Below are positions 45,280 through 54,413 of a DNA stretch of 64,000 bases, piece after piece. Origin of the DNA: an uncultured Amylibacter sp. (GTDB taxonomy: Bacteria > Pseudomonadota > Alphaproteobacteria > Rhodobacterales > Rhodobacteraceae). The notes beneath the pieces were generated by a model. That model had not been told where the DNA came from. It saw only the letters and a program-made list of their open reading frames with translations, and did not search any database. The position numbers and the translations under genes are program-made. Location: positions 62,001 through 126,000 of the forward strand of contig OX044354.1 in NCBI GenBank assembly GCA_943846615.1, written 5' to 3'. Every line of letters begins with the position of its first letter. Within the stretch, counting starts at the first letter, position 1.

Positions 45280-46623
45280 TCACCCTACATAATTTGACCG
45301 CGACAACCCATATTTTGCCATCTTTTCGTTCAATGTTCGTCGTGGCAACGACAACTCAGCCATCACAGATTGAATAGATCCTTTGTGGCGGCGCATCGTA
45401 TTATCAATCAACATCCGCTCAAACGCCTCAACATGCTCTTTCAACGGCTTCGATTCCGCATCATCCTTGCTGACTTCCTGCTCGTCATCATCCGACGACA
45501 GCATCTTACTGATCGAATAGCTGCCTCGTCTGGATTGCAAAACAGTCCGCTCGGCCAGATTGATCAACTGGCGAATATTCCCAGGCCACTGGGCCTGCAA
45601 TAACTGTGCCGCGTCTTCGGCCGAAACTTCTGGCTGGTCACAGCCATATTCATCAGCAAAGTTCTCAAGATAACGGTTAAACAGGCTCAATATATCCTCA
45701 CCCCGTGCCTTTAACGGTGGTGGCGTGATTTGCATCGCAGCCAGACGATAAAAAAGATCGTGGCGCAATGTATCTTCCAATGATTGATCGGGTTCACCGG
45801 TTTCATTCGAAATCGCAATAATCCGCAAACGCGAACCTTCCTCGCCCAAATCATATTCCGTAATCAACGACAACAACCGCGCTTGGATCGATGCAGGAAT
45901 GCTCTCAATATCTTCAAGGCATAACGTACCATCCAAAGATCCGTCCAAAAATGGCTGATCTTGACCATCATCGCCAAACAATCGTCGCGCCAGCTCGTCC
46001 TCTGTATAGGCTGCGCAATTTACGGATACGAATTTTTTACCCTGACGTGGGCCACAGGCGTGCAGGGCATGGGCGATGAGGCTTTTGCCTGTACCGGTTT
46101 CACCCGTAATCAAAACATGACCATCGGCCTGTGCCAAATCCAAAATATCTTCGCGTAGACGCGACATCACACCAGATGTGCCCATCAATTTGCGCAATAA
46201 AACCGTCCCATCGGACAATTCACGGCGCAACGCTCGGTTCTCCAATGTCAGGCGGCGCGTTTGTACGGCGCGTTTAGCCAATTCTGCCATCCGTTCGGGA
46301 TCAAAAGGTTTTTCTAAGAAATCATAAGCCCCAATTCGCATCGCTTCGACTGCCATGGCGACATCACCGTGCCCCGTAATCAAAATAACGGGCAAGGCGT
46401 TGTCGATTTTTTGCAGCTTTTTCAGAAACGAAATCCCATCGGTGCCGGGCATTTTGATGTCCGAAATAATGATGCCCGGATAATCAGGTTCAATCTCTTT
46501 CAGCGCCAAATCCGCACTGGCATAGGTTTTGGTTTTATACCCAGACAGCCCCAGCCATTGCGAAATACTTTCGCGCATGTCCTGTTCGTCGTCTACGATT
46601 GTGATGTTTATCTGTTCGGCCAT
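45280..46623 (-). CDS. dctD: DctD-type response regulator, sigma54-interaction loop absent
   Basis: NtrC-family regulator of 447 residues, partner of DctB, which in relatives controls C4-dicarboxylate uptake. The receiver domain has Asp55 (ISDIKMPG). The AAA+ domain has Walker A GETGTGKS (174-181). The loop that normally reads GAFTGA is missing: LFGDDGQDQPFLDG stands there. Walker B reads TLCLEDIE, with the usual Asp-Glu order reversed. The C-terminal Fis-type HTH is present (GSIQSVMAELSLPRRTLNEKM). Without GAFTGA it may not activate sigma54, as known for Rhodobacter capsulatus NtrC, and may regulate by another route. The dct permease genes are not in the window. Confidence 0.88.
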   Translation of the reverse strand: MAEQINITIVDDEQDMRESISQWLGLSGYKTKTYASADLALKEIEPDYPGIIISDIKMPGTDGISFLKKLQKIDNALPVILITGHGDVAMAVEAMRIGAYDFLEKPFDPERMAELAKRAVQTRRLTLENRALRRELSDGTVLLRKLMGTSGVMSRLREDILDLAQADGHVLITGETGTGKSLIAHALHACGPRQGKKFVSVNCAAYTEDELARRLFGDDGQDQPFLDGSLDGTLCLEDIESIPASIQARLLSLITEYDLGEEGSRLRIIAISNETGEPDQSLEDTLRHDLFYRLAAMQITPPPLKARGEDILSLFNRYLENFADEYGCDQPEVSAEDAAQLLQAQWPGNIRQLINLAERTVLQSRRGSYSISKMLSSDDDEQEVSKDDAESKPLKEHVEAFERMLIDNTMRRHKGSIQSVMAELSLPRRTLNEKMAKYGLSRSNYVG

Positions 46624-46628
46624 ATTGG

Positions 46629-48386
46629 CTACTCCGCCGCTTGAATACCCTTTGGTTCTATCTGTGGGAGCTGGAATTCAAAGACAGCACCACGTGGCGA
46701 TACGTTTCGGGCGAATAACCGCCCATCAAGGTCCTTGGTGATGGATGAGCTGATCGCTAATCCCAGACCAACGCCGTCGCCCGGTTTTTTGGTGGTGAAA
46801 AATGGTTCAAATAATTCGTCCAAATTTTCGATACCCGGCCCGTTATCTTGAATCGTTAGGGTCGCCATTTCACCAGCCGTCAGCGACACCTGTAGATGAC
46901 GATCAGATTGCCCCTTCATGGCGTCCAGAGCGTTGCGCAACAGGTTGACAATAACCTGTTCTAAACGCACAGGGTCGGCCATTACCATCACAGTTTCATC
47001 TGGCAGGTTTTTATCAATTTCGACGTCTTGTTGTCCCAATTGTGGCGCCATCATCGACATCGAAGTATTGACAGAGTTCTTGAAATCAACAGGGATCAAA
47101 TCATCGCTGCCCTTACGCGCATATGACTTTAATTGCTGGGTAATCGTACCCATACGGCCAATTAGATCATCAATCCGCTGAAAACTGGACAATGCCTCGT
47201 CTGGGCGTTTTCGGCTGAGCAATAGTTTTGCACCAGCCAGATATGTACGCATCGCGGCGAGGGGTTGGTTTAACTCATGGCTGACCGCCGCTGACATTTC
47301 GCCCAAAGCGGCAAGCTTTGATGATTGTTCCAATGACGCCTCCGCCACCTGCAAATTACGTTCGGCCCGTTCGCGTTGGGTGATTTCAGTCGAAAGTCGA
47401 TCGTTCAACGCGCGAAGCTCTTCACTTTCTGCTTTGAACAAAAATGATTGTCGAATGGCGCGACGTGAAAGGAAGTAGAAACCGAGCGCCATCAATAGTG
47501 CGAGTGCGGTAATTTCGAGGGCCAGAACGCCGTTGACCTTCTCTCGGACAGATTGGAAGGGGGCCAGATAGGACAGCCGCCAGCCTTGGAATGGAATGGC
47601 TGTGTCCAGTCGATACAGGGCCTGATCCTCAATATATACATCAACTTCGGTGCCGTTCCAATCACCTGTAGCCCGCAACGCACGTTCCAATGCGGTCAGT
47701 GTTGGTTCGGAAACCAGTGCGGTTTCAAGGGATTGGTTTACGAAACTCGTTTCCGTGGAGAGGACAATTATGCCCTCGGAGTTTGTAACCATGATCGTCG
47801 CATCATTGGCAGACCATGTGGTGAATAAATCATCCAAACGCACCTCTACCACCACCACGCCCATGATCTTGCCTTGGGATTCCAGTTTACGGGAGTAGAA
47901 GAAGCTACGTTTGCCTTTTTCATTGTCTGAAATAGTGAAAATGGTGTCAGAACTGCGGATTGCCGCATAGAAAAATTCTTGGTCGCGTAGGTTTCGGCCA
48001 AGATCTGAACGATCAGACGACGCAACGATGCGACCAAAACGCTCTAACAACGTAATTGAATTCACACGAATTTCTTCGGAGAAAGAAATCAAACGTTGGC
48101 TGGTGCGTTGGTAGTCCTTGGTGTTGATATCGGACAACAGTCCAGTGTCCTGTGACAACAACAGGGGTACCACGGAAACTCGCTGTAATTCGGAGATTAG
48201 ACGTCCTGAATAAAGCGAGAGTTCGCGTTCTGCTTCGGTTCGTTTGGCCTGACTATAATTTTGCGTCAAATAAAGGTTTGATAACCAAATGATCGCAATA
48301 ACGGACAGCGCCAATGCCAATATGCCAAGGCGAACCACAAGGTTCGCCCAGCCACGTGTTGGTTCTGGGTTTGTTATCACTGCCAT
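46629..48386 (-). CDS. dctB: DctB-type C4-dicarboxylate sensor kinase
   Basis: Membrane histidine kinase of 585 residues. A periplasmic sensor domain (about 42-285), most likely a double PDC/Cache fold, is held between two membrane segments (about 18-41 and 286-307). A cytoplasmic coiled-coil follows, then the phosphoacceptor box AAVSHELNQPLAAM (His370) and the ATPase motifs RNALDAM, DNGPGI and GDGVGLGLAIS. Its stop is 5 bp before the dctD start, so the pair is one operon. Ligand identity (succinate, malate, fumarate) is inferred from the DctB family. Confidence 0.9.
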   Translation of the reverse strand: MAVITNPEPTRGWANLVVRLGILALALSVIAIIWLSNLYLTQNYSQAKRTEAERELSLYSGRLISELQRVSVVPLLLSQDTGLLSDINTKDYQRTSQRLISFSEEIRVNSITLLERFGRIVASSDRSDLGRNLRDQEFFYAAIRSSDTIFTISDNEKGKRSFFYSRKLESQGKIMGVVVVEVRLDDLFTTWSANDATIMVTNSEGIIVLSTETSFVNQSLETALVSEPTLTALERALRATGDWNGTEVDVYIEDQALYRLDTAIPFQGWRLSYLAPFQSVREKVNGVLALEITALALLMALGFYFLSRRAIRQSFLFKAESEELRALNDRLSTEITQRERAERNLQVAEASLEQSSKLAALGEMSAAVSHELNQPLAAMRTYLAGAKLLLSRKRPDEALSSFQRIDDLIGRMGTITQQLKSYARKGSDDLIPVDFKNSVNTSMSMMAPQLGQQDVEIDKNLPDETVMVMADPVRLEQVIVNLLRNALDAMKGQSDRHLQVSLTAGEMATLTIQDNGPGIENLDELFEPFFTTKKPGDGVGLGLAISSSITKDLDGRLFARNVSPRGAVFEFQLPQIEPKGIQAAE

Positions 48387-48443
48387 ATGTTCAGCTTAGT
48401 TCGCTGGCGCAAAGTGGTCTAGGCATTTTGCGCAACCGCGCGA

Positions 48444-49121
48444 TTATGCGCTGACCATCGCGTTTGCGAGACTTTCGAACAGCGGATTTCCGTCTGTTCC
48501 GCCCAAAAGAGGGTCATTTAAGCGTTCAGGATGTGGCATCATGCCCAAGACACGACGGTTTTCCGACAGGATGCCCGCAATATCTTCCATTGATCCGTTT
48601 GGATTGGACGCATAACGAAATGCCACACGATCTTGGTCGTTCAATGCCTTCAACGTGTCCGCATCGGCGTTATAGTTACCATCATGGTGCGCAACAGGAA
48701 TGTTGATCGTTGAACCCGCTTTGTAACCTGATGTGAATTCGCTGGCTGATGTTTCAACACGCAAATCGACATCCTTACAGATGAATTTCAAACCAGAATT
48801 GCGCATCAACGCGCCCGGCAATAAACCCGTTTCTGTCAAAACCTGAAAACCATTACAAACACCCAGAACGTAACCGCCCTTGTTTGCGAAATCGATGACG
48901 GCGCGCATAATCGGTGAACGCGCGGCAATTGCACCGCAACGTAGATAATCACCGAATGAAAACCCACCAGGGATTGCGATAACGTCCAAACCTGATGGTA
49001 GACCGCTCTCTTTGTGCCAAACCATTTGGGTTGGTTTGTTGTGACCGGATACTTTGTCCAATGCCACCGCCATATCGCGGTCGCAGTTTGAACCTGGGAA
49101 CTGAATGACGGCTGCGCGCAT
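48444..49121 (-). CDS. purQ: Phosphoribosylformylglycinamidine synthase glutaminase subunit
   Basis: Class I glutaminase supplying ammonia to PurL in step 4 of purine synthesis. The 225 residues begin [15 protein letters not shown]. The nucleophile is Cys89 in [10 protein letters not shown], and MMPHPER carries the catalytic His/Glu. Its start overlaps the purS stop by one base. The large subunit purL is not in the window. Confidence 0.96.
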   Translation of the reverse strand: MRAAVIQFPGSNCDRDMAVALDKVSGHNKPTQMVWHKESGLPSGLDVIAIPGGFSFGDYLRCGAIAARSPIMRAVIDFANKGGYVLGVCNGFQVLTETGLLPGALMRNSGLKFICKDVDLRVETSASEFTSGYKAGSTINIPVAHHDGNYNADADTLKALNDQDRVAFRYASNPNGSMEDIAGILSENRRVLGMMPHPERLNDPLLGGTDGNPLFESLANAMVSA

Positions 49122-49360
49122 TATAGGATTTCCACCGCATAGTTTTCGATTACTGTATTTGCCAACAGCTTCTCACACATTTCTTTGACCTGTGCTTCAG
49201 CCTTGGTTGCATCTGTTTCAGCAAGCTGTAGTTCAATTACCTTACCTTGGCGTACCTTTTCGACGCCATCAAAGCCAAGTGCACCCAACGAACGGCGAAC
49301 AGCTGCGCCTTGGGGGTCCAGGACGCCAGGTTTTAGGGTTACGTGTACACGTACTTTCAT
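49121..49360 (-). CDS. purS: Phosphoribosylformylglycinamidine synthase subunit PurS
   Basis: A 79-residue small subunit that bridges PurQ and PurL in the three-part enzyme of Alphaproteobacteria and Gram-positives. It contains [17 protein letters not shown] and [19 protein letters not shown], with [12 protein letters not shown] at the end. It lies between purC (5-bp gap) and purQ (one-base overlap) in a leftward purC-purS-purQ operon. Confidence 0.95.
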   Translation of the reverse strand: MKVRVHVTLKPGVLDPQGAAVRRSLGALGFDGVEKVRQGKVIELQLAETDATKAEAQVKEMCEKLLANTVIENYAVEIL

Positions 49361-49365
49361 GGTTC

Positions 49366-50124
49366 TTACTCCACCAATTTGGGGCCAGAGGCGGCCGTGT
49401 TTTTAGGCAAAATGCCCAAACGACGCGCAACTTCGGAGTAGGCGTCCGTAAGGCTGCCTAAATCACGACGAAACACGTCTTTGTCTAATTTTTGATTTGT
49501 TTCCATATCCCATAGGCGACAGCTGTCTGGGCTAATTTCATCCGCCAAGATTAGGCGCTGCATGCCTTCTTCATATTGGCGACCAACCTCGATTTTAAAG
49601 TCGACCAATTTGATACCGATGCCAAACATAAGCCCTGCCAGAAAATCATTCACACGCAAAGCAATTTCGCGCATGTCATCGATCTCATGACTGCTGGCCC
49701 AGTTCATCGCCAATATATGTTCTTCGGATACCAATGGGTCGCCTAAATCGTCGTCTTTCAGACAGAATTCTACGATTGGGCGGGGCAGTGGGGTGCCTTC
49801 TTCGATGTTGAACATCTTGGAAAATGAACCCGCCGCAACATTACGTACGATGATTTCCAGCGGCACAATTTCAACCTGATGGATCAACTGTTCGCGCATG
49901 TTCAAACGGCGAATGAAATGTGTTGGTAGACCGATGTTGCCAAGGCCAACCATGATGTGTTCGCTAAGCAGGTTGTTCAGTGCACCCTTGCCGTCAATCG
50001 TGTCTTTTTTAACGGCGTTAAAGGCAGTTGCGTCGTCTTTGAAATATTGAATAATTGTACCCGGTTCGGGGCCTTCGAACAAAGTCTTGGCTTTGCCTTC
50101 GTAAATCTTCTTGCCGCGTGCCAT
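49366..50124 (-). CDS. purC: SAICAR synthetase
   Basis: Ligates aspartate to carboxyaminoimidazole ribotide using ATP. The 252 residues begin [18 protein letters not shown] and contain [27 protein letters not shown] and LIDFKIE-type (LVDFKIEVG) motifs. It is the first gene of the purC-purS-purQ run and divergent from the DUF1476 gene. In relatives a second, distinct purC-like gene is sometimes present, but this one has the standard sequence. Confidence 0.96.
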   Translation of the reverse strand: MARGKKIYEGKAKTLFEGPEPGTIIQYFKDDATAFNAVKKDTIDGKGALNNLLSEHIMVGLGNIGLPTHFIRRLNMREQLIHQVEIVPLEIIVRNVAAGSFSKMFNIEEGTPLPRPIVEFCLKDDDLGDPLVSEEHILAMNWASSHEIDDMREIALRVNDFLAGLMFGIGIKLVDFKIEVGRQYEEGMQRLILADEISPDSCRLWDMETNQKLDKDVFRRDLGSLTDAYSEVARRLGILPKNTAASGPKLVE

Positions 50125-50278
50125 TTATTGGCCTCCGTGAGGTGGGGGAATCTCTCCCTCGATTTGTGTTCTCTATAGATAGTTGCGCACAATCGGACAA
50201 GAACTGTTCGTCGCTCATCTTGTGAATGGGATGTTAAGTACCCATATATATATCATAATCAGCAAAAAGGAGACGGAT

Positions 50279-50599
50279 ATGAGTTCGATTGACGACCGTG
50301 GTGCCGCATTTGAGGCGTAGTTTGCACATGATGCAGAGTTACAATTCAAAGTTGAGGCACGCCGTAACAAATTGTTGGGTCTGTGGGCGGCGGATTTATT
50401 AGGGCGCACAGGTGATGCGGCTGATGCCTATGCTGTGGAAGTGGTGAAAGCCGATTTTGAAGAGGCGGGCGATGAAGATGTATTTCGTAAACTATCCGGT
50501 GATTTAGGTGATCGTGTAGATGAGGCCGCAATACGTCAGCAAATGAAATCTGCCCTACAAGAAGCCAAAGCACAGATTTTAGACGAAAGTTCACCTTAG
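50279..50599 (+). pseudogene. DUF1476 (ATPase inhibitor zeta) gene with an in-frame TAG
   Basis: The frame from ATG 50279 (AAGGAGA upstream) encodes a full DUF1476 protein of about 106 residues except for a TAG at codon 14 (50318-50320). Residues before it are MSSIDDRGAAFEA. After it come FAHDAELQFKVEARRNKLLG, VVKADFEEAGDEDVFRKL and the normal end AKAQILDESSP. The usual residue there is Lys, so AAG to TAG is the simplest change. DUF1476 includes the alphaproteobacterial F1-ATPase inhibitory zeta subunit. It is a one-base nonsense mutation, or a sequence error. A TTG at 50372 might start a shortened 75-residue piece. It diverges from purC. Confidence 0.85.
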
Positions 50600-50611
50600 C
50601 CTTAAAACAAA

Positions 50612-50637
50612 AAAAGCAGACCCGAAGGTCTGCTTTC
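50612..50637. terminator. Terminator after DUF1476; UUCG-loop terminator for purB
   Basis: AAAGCAGACC (50613-50622) pairs with GGTCTGCTTT (50627-50636). Read leftward, the loop is UUCG with a C-G closing pair, and it is followed by a run of T, the classic strong form. It serves the leftward purB transcript after a roughly 200-nt untranslated tail, and in the rightward sense the DUF1476 gene 13 bp before it. The tail (50640-50832) also holds a smaller hairpin (AGTGAC/GTCACT, 50781-50796). Confidence 0.88.
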
Positions 50638-50832
50638 TTGTAAGGTGTTGACGTAGAAACAAACACGCACGTCCGGACAAAATAATCCCAAAATTAATTT
50701 CTTAACCCTGCTACGCCAACTCAACTAAATGCTTAGTTAAAAGGTGTAAGAGTAAATTAGGCTGGGATAAACAATAAAACAGTGACTATCGTCACTAAGA
50801 TTGCTTTTTGTCGCTCTTGACTAAACCTTTTG

Positions 50833-52143
50833 TTAATTCGAATCGCCGAACACACGCGCGAAGATCGTATCGACGTGTTTTGTGTGATATCCAAGGTCGA
50901 ATTTATCCTCGATTTCGGCAACGCTCATTGCGGCCATAACTTCGGCATCATTTTTCAGCTCTGTCATGAAATCGGCGCCTTCTTCCCAAACACGCATGGC
51001 GTTACGTTGCACCATTTTATAGCTATCTTCGCGTGAACAACCCTTTTGTGTCAGGGCAAGTAGGACGCGTTGCGAGTGAACCAGACCGCGGAACTTGTTC
51101 ATGTTTGCGATCATGTTGTCTGGGTAGATCACCAATTTGTCGATCACCATTGTCAAACGCGCCAGCGCGAAATCCAATGTGATTGTTGAATCTGGGCCGA
51201 TGTTACGTTCAACGGACGAGTGCGAAATATCACGTTCGTGCCACAATGCAACGTTTTCCATTGCCGGAACAACGGCCATACGCACCAGACGTGAAAGACC
51301 CGTTAGGTTTTCCGTCAAAACTGGGTTGCGTTTGTGCGGCATCGCGGATGATCCCTTTTGCCCCTTAGAGAAGAACTCTTCTGCCTCTAGGACCTCTGTG
51401 CGTTGCATGTGGCGGATTTCGATTGATACGTTTTCGATCGATGATGCCACAACGCCAAGTGCTGCAAAGAATGCAGCGTGGCGGTCGCGTGGGATAACTT
51501 GTGTTGAAATTGGTTCTGCTTCTAGACCCAATTCTTTGCATACGTGCTCTTCTACAGAAGGGTCGATGTTGGCGAATGTGCCAACCGCGCCAGAAACAGC
51601 GCCGGTTGCGATTTCTTTGCGTGCAACCTTTAGTCGGTCAAGGTTACGATCCATTTCAGCGTAGAAACGTGCAAATGTCAGGCCCATTGTTGTTGGTTCC
51701 GCGTGGATGCCGTGTGAACGACCGATGCGGATTGTGTTTTTGTGTTCCAGCGCACGGCGTTTTAGGGCCGCCAGCAATTTTTCCGTTCCATCGATCAACA
51801 GATCAGCGGCGCGTACCAATTGGACGTTGAAACAAGTGTCCAAAACGTCTGATGATGTCATGCCTTGGTGAACGAAACGCGCTTCTTCGTTGCCGATGAT
51901 TTCAGCAAGATGTGTTAGGAATGCGATGACATCGTGCTTTGTCACGGCTTCGATTTCATCGATGCGGGCCACGTCAAATTCAACGTCCTTTGCTTTCCAT
52001 ACCGCTTTGGCGGATGCTTCTGGGATCACGCCGATTTTGGCTTGGGCGTCACAGGCGTGTGCCTCGATTTCGTACCAGATGCGGAATTTCGTTTCAGGTG
52101 ACCAGATGGCGACCATTTCAGGGCGGGAATAGCGAGGAATCAT
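50833..52143 (-). CDS. purB: Adenylosuccinate lyase
   Basis: Cleaves SAICAR and adenylosuccinate in purine synthesis. From ATG 52143 it has 436 residues. The signature loop SSAMPHKRNPV is present (as SSAMPHKRNPVLTENL), together with SDVLDTCFNVQL and HGIHAEPTTMGL. The open frame reaches back to 52254, but that added stretch is low in protein character. The family begins MIPRYSRPEM, so 52143 is chosen. It is a monocistronic unit. Confidence 0.96.
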   Translation of the reverse strand: MIPRYSRPEMVAIWSPETKFRIWYEIEAHACDAQAKIGVIPEASAKAVWKAKDVEFDVARIDEIEAVTKHDVIAFLTHLAEIIGNEEARFVHQGMTSSDVLDTCFNVQLVRAADLLIDGTEKLLAALKRRALEHKNTIRIGRSHGIHAEPTTMGLTFARFYAEMDRNLDRLKVARKEIATGAVSGAVGTFANIDPSVEEHVCKELGLEAEPISTQVIPRDRHAAFFAALGVVASSIENVSIEIRHMQRTEVLEAEEFFSKGQKGSSAMPHKRNPVLTENLTGLSRLVRMAVVPAMENVALWHERDISHSSVERNIGPDSTITLDFALARLTMVIDKLVIYPDNMIANMNKFRGLVHSQRVLLALTQKGCSREDSYKMVQRNAMRVWEEGADFMTELKNDAEVMAAMSVAEIEDKFDLGYHTKHVDTIFARVFGDSN

Positions 52144-52317
52144 TGCGCAGCCTTGTGATTGATTATTGTATACTGGGCCTCTTAAACTGCATGACCCTAA
52201 AGAACAAGATGTGGGGGTGTCAGAGTGGCGGTTATGGTGTGAGAAGACGGTCAATCACACGCATTCCTTGAAAAACCAGTGATTACGCCCATATAAATAG
52301 GGAAATGGAGGCGATTT

Positions 52318-52848
52318 ATGAAACGTTCATTGATGCCAGTATTGGCCGTATCTGTAATCTTAACATCATGTGGATTTAGTGCGGAAAAATGTGTTCAGGC
52401 GGATTGGCATGCGATAGGGCGAGCCGATGGCGAACGTGGCGCATCCGAAGAACGTTTGCAAAAACATATAAAGTCCTGTGCAAAACATGATGTGGACATT
52501 GATCAAAATCTGTGGCGTGCGGGCCAAGTGGAAGGTTTGAAAACCTATTGCACAGCGCAAAGCGCATATCGGTTGGGCCGCGATGGGCGGAAATTGAAAA
52601 CGATTTGCCCTGACGCCAAGATGTCAGAATTGCGGGCGGCAAATGAAAAAGGCCGTCGTTATCATGATATCAGCCTTGAAATTGACCATTTGATGCATGA
52701 ACGGGCGGATTTAAGGGCGGAAATGCGTAATGCCATTAAGAAGGCAGATGTTAAAGTAAATACAGCATGGTTGCGGTTGAAAATATCCCAAATTGATTTG
52801 CTCATTTGGGATTTAGAACGCCAAAGACAGCAATATGATCAGCTTTAG
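52318..52848 (+). CDS. DUF2799 lipoprotein
   Basis: A 176-residue lipoprotein of DUF2799. The signal peptide ends in ILTSCG (lipid Cys at about residue 18). The domain has DWHAIGRADGERG, with repeated short motifs (GRADGERGASEERL, GRDGRKLKTICP) and a C-terminal coiled-coil-like stretch rich in Glu/Arg. The function is unknown. Its 3' end overlaps the convergent idi gene by 4 bases. Confidence 0.82.
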   Translation: MKRSLMPVLAVSVILTSCGFSAEKCVQADWHAIGRADGERGASEERLQKHIKSCAKHDVDIDQNLWRAGQVEGLKTYCTAQSAYRLGRDGRKLKTICPDAKMSELRAANEKGRRYHDISLEIDHLMHERADLRAEMRNAIKKADVKVNTAWLRLKISQIDLLIWDLERQRQQYDQL

Positions 52849-53375
52849 GTGAAATCAGATTGGTGAAAGATATTAGCGGCGTGTTTAGCGATATAGATTT
52901 TAAGCCAAGGTGTAAAAACCTCTGGTGATTGGTTGATTTCGCTTTGTAATTCGGGAACTGACATCCAACGAATGTCCATGGCCTCGTCTGGGTTGGGGGT
53001 GATTTTGTGGTTTGGATCACATTTACCAACAAAAATATCCGCCACTTCGTGTTCAATCAAGTTCGGTGGCACCTCCGCGCGATATTCGACCGTGTCGCGT
53101 TGTTCCAATGTAATGCCCGTGATCCCCAATTCATCATCCAACCGACGTATGGCCGCAGTTGCCGTATCCTCGGCCCAATGGGGATGTGTGCAACAGGTGT
53201 TGGCCCATAAACCTGGGGTGTGATATTTTGAAAGCGCGCGGCGTTGCATCAGAATTTTGCCATCCGCAATCACAAACACCGAAATCGCCAGATGCTTCAG
53301 GCCGCGTTCATGAACCGACAGTTTTTCAACGGGGGTTAAAACACCATCAACATATGCTGGGATCATCGTGGACAT
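52845..53375 (-). CDS. idi: Isopentenyl-diphosphate delta-isomerase (type 1)
   Basis: Interconverts isopentenyl and dimethylallyl diphosphate for isoprenoids. The 176-residue Nudix-fold enzyme has the catalytic cysteine in NTCCTHPHW, the Nudix-like AAIRRLDDELGI segment (metal-binding glutamates) and HEVADIFVGK. It is a single gene, divergent from hemF across 153 bp. Confidence 0.92.
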   Translation of the reverse strand: MSTMIPAYVDGVLTPVEKLSVHERGLKHLAISVFVIADGKILMQRRALSKYHTPGLWANTCCTHPHWAEDTATAAIRRLDDELGITGITLEQRDTVEYRAEVPPNLIEHEVADIFVGKCDPNHKITPNPDEAMDIRWMSVPELQSEINQSPEVFTPWLKIYIAKHAANIFHQSDFT

Positions 53376-53528
53376 TTATTTGCACCTTAATTTGCAGGCA
53401 CTGTTTATGTAATGCGACCCATACACGCAAGGGGGGCAAACGTGCTTTTCATTTTTGAATTGGGCTATTAAACCTAAGATAAGCGGTTCCAATTTATAAT
53501 GAACCCCACCAAACGAAAGACAGGCATC

Positions 53529-54413
53529 ATGGTTTTAGCGAACGAAGCGCATAAAGAGACAGCAGCAAATTGGTTCGAAGATATCCGTAATCAAATATGC
53601 GCGGCCTTTGAAACATTGGAAGACACGCAAACAACTGGCCCGCATGCCGATCTGCCAGCAGGGCGTTTTGAGTTGAAGAAAACCGAACGCGACGGTGGTG
53701 CAGGTGGGGGCGGTTTGATGTCTGTGATGCGCGGTGGCCGTGTGTTTGAAAAGGTTGGTGTCAATATTTCAACGGTACACGGCACATTGAACCCAATGAT
53801 GCAAAAATCAATGGCCGCACGCAAAGATATGGCAGGCATCGAAGATAACCCCATTTTCTGGGCATCGGGCATTTCGTTAGTCGCCCATATGAACAGCCCA
53901 TTAATGCCAGCAATCCATATGAATACACGTATGTTTTGGACCCCTGTGGGCAGTTGGTTTGGTGGTGGTACTGACCTGAACCCAATGATAGAAGTGGCTG
54001 AAGATACATCATTTTTTCATAATGTGTTGAAGGAGGCATGCGATAAACATGACCCCGCATATTATCCAAAGTTCAAAGAATGGGCTGATGAATATTTCAT
54101 GATCAAACACTGGGGCGAAGCACGCGGTGTAGGTGGGGTGTTTTATGATGATTTGGACAGTGGCAATTGGGATAATGATTTTGCCTTTACCCAATCAATC
54201 GGGCGGGCGTTTTTGGATGGATTTTTACCAATTTGCGAGAAAAATCGCGATCTGGAATGGACTGATGCAGATCGCGAAACACAGTTGATTAAACGTGGGC
54301 GTTACGCGGAATTTAACCTGGTTTATGATCGTGGCACCCATTTTGGTTTGCAATCGGGCCACGATCCAAGCGCGGTTTTAATGAGCCTACCACCCATTGC
54401 TAAGTGGCCTTAA
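53529..54413 (+). CDS. hemF: Oxygen-dependent coproporphyrinogen III oxidase
   Basis: Two oxidative decarboxylations of coproporphyrinogen III in heme synthesis, using O2. From ATG 53529 it has 294 residues. Conserved features include FELKKTERDGGAGGGGLMSVMRG, MNTRMFWTPVGSWFGGGTDLNP, and RGVGGVFYDDLDSGNW with the family signature. ATG 53499 is in frame, but 53529 has a purine-rich GAAAGACAGG before it and matches the family start. Its 3' end overlaps the convergent znuA by 14 bases. Confidence 0.94.
   Translation: MVLANEAHKETAANWFEDIRNQICAAFETLEDTQTTGPHADLPAGRFELKKTERDGGAGGGGLMSVMRGGRVFEKVGVNISTVHGTLNPMMQKSMAARKDMAGIEDNPIFWASGISLVAHMNSPLMPAIHMNTRMFWTPVGSWFGGGTDLNPMIEVAEDTSFFHNVLKEACDKHDPAYYPKFKEWADEYFMIKHWGEARGVGGVFYDDLDSGNWDNDFAFTQSIGRAFLDGFLPICEKNRDLEWTDADRETQLIKRGRYAEFNLVYDRGTHFGLQSGHDPSAVLMSLPPIAKWP

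Noticed and set aside
50318..50320. TAG in DUF1476 as pyrrolysine
   Set aside because: No pylT, pylS or pyl biosynthesis gene is seen, and the usual residue is lysine, so a simple mutation or error is far more likely.
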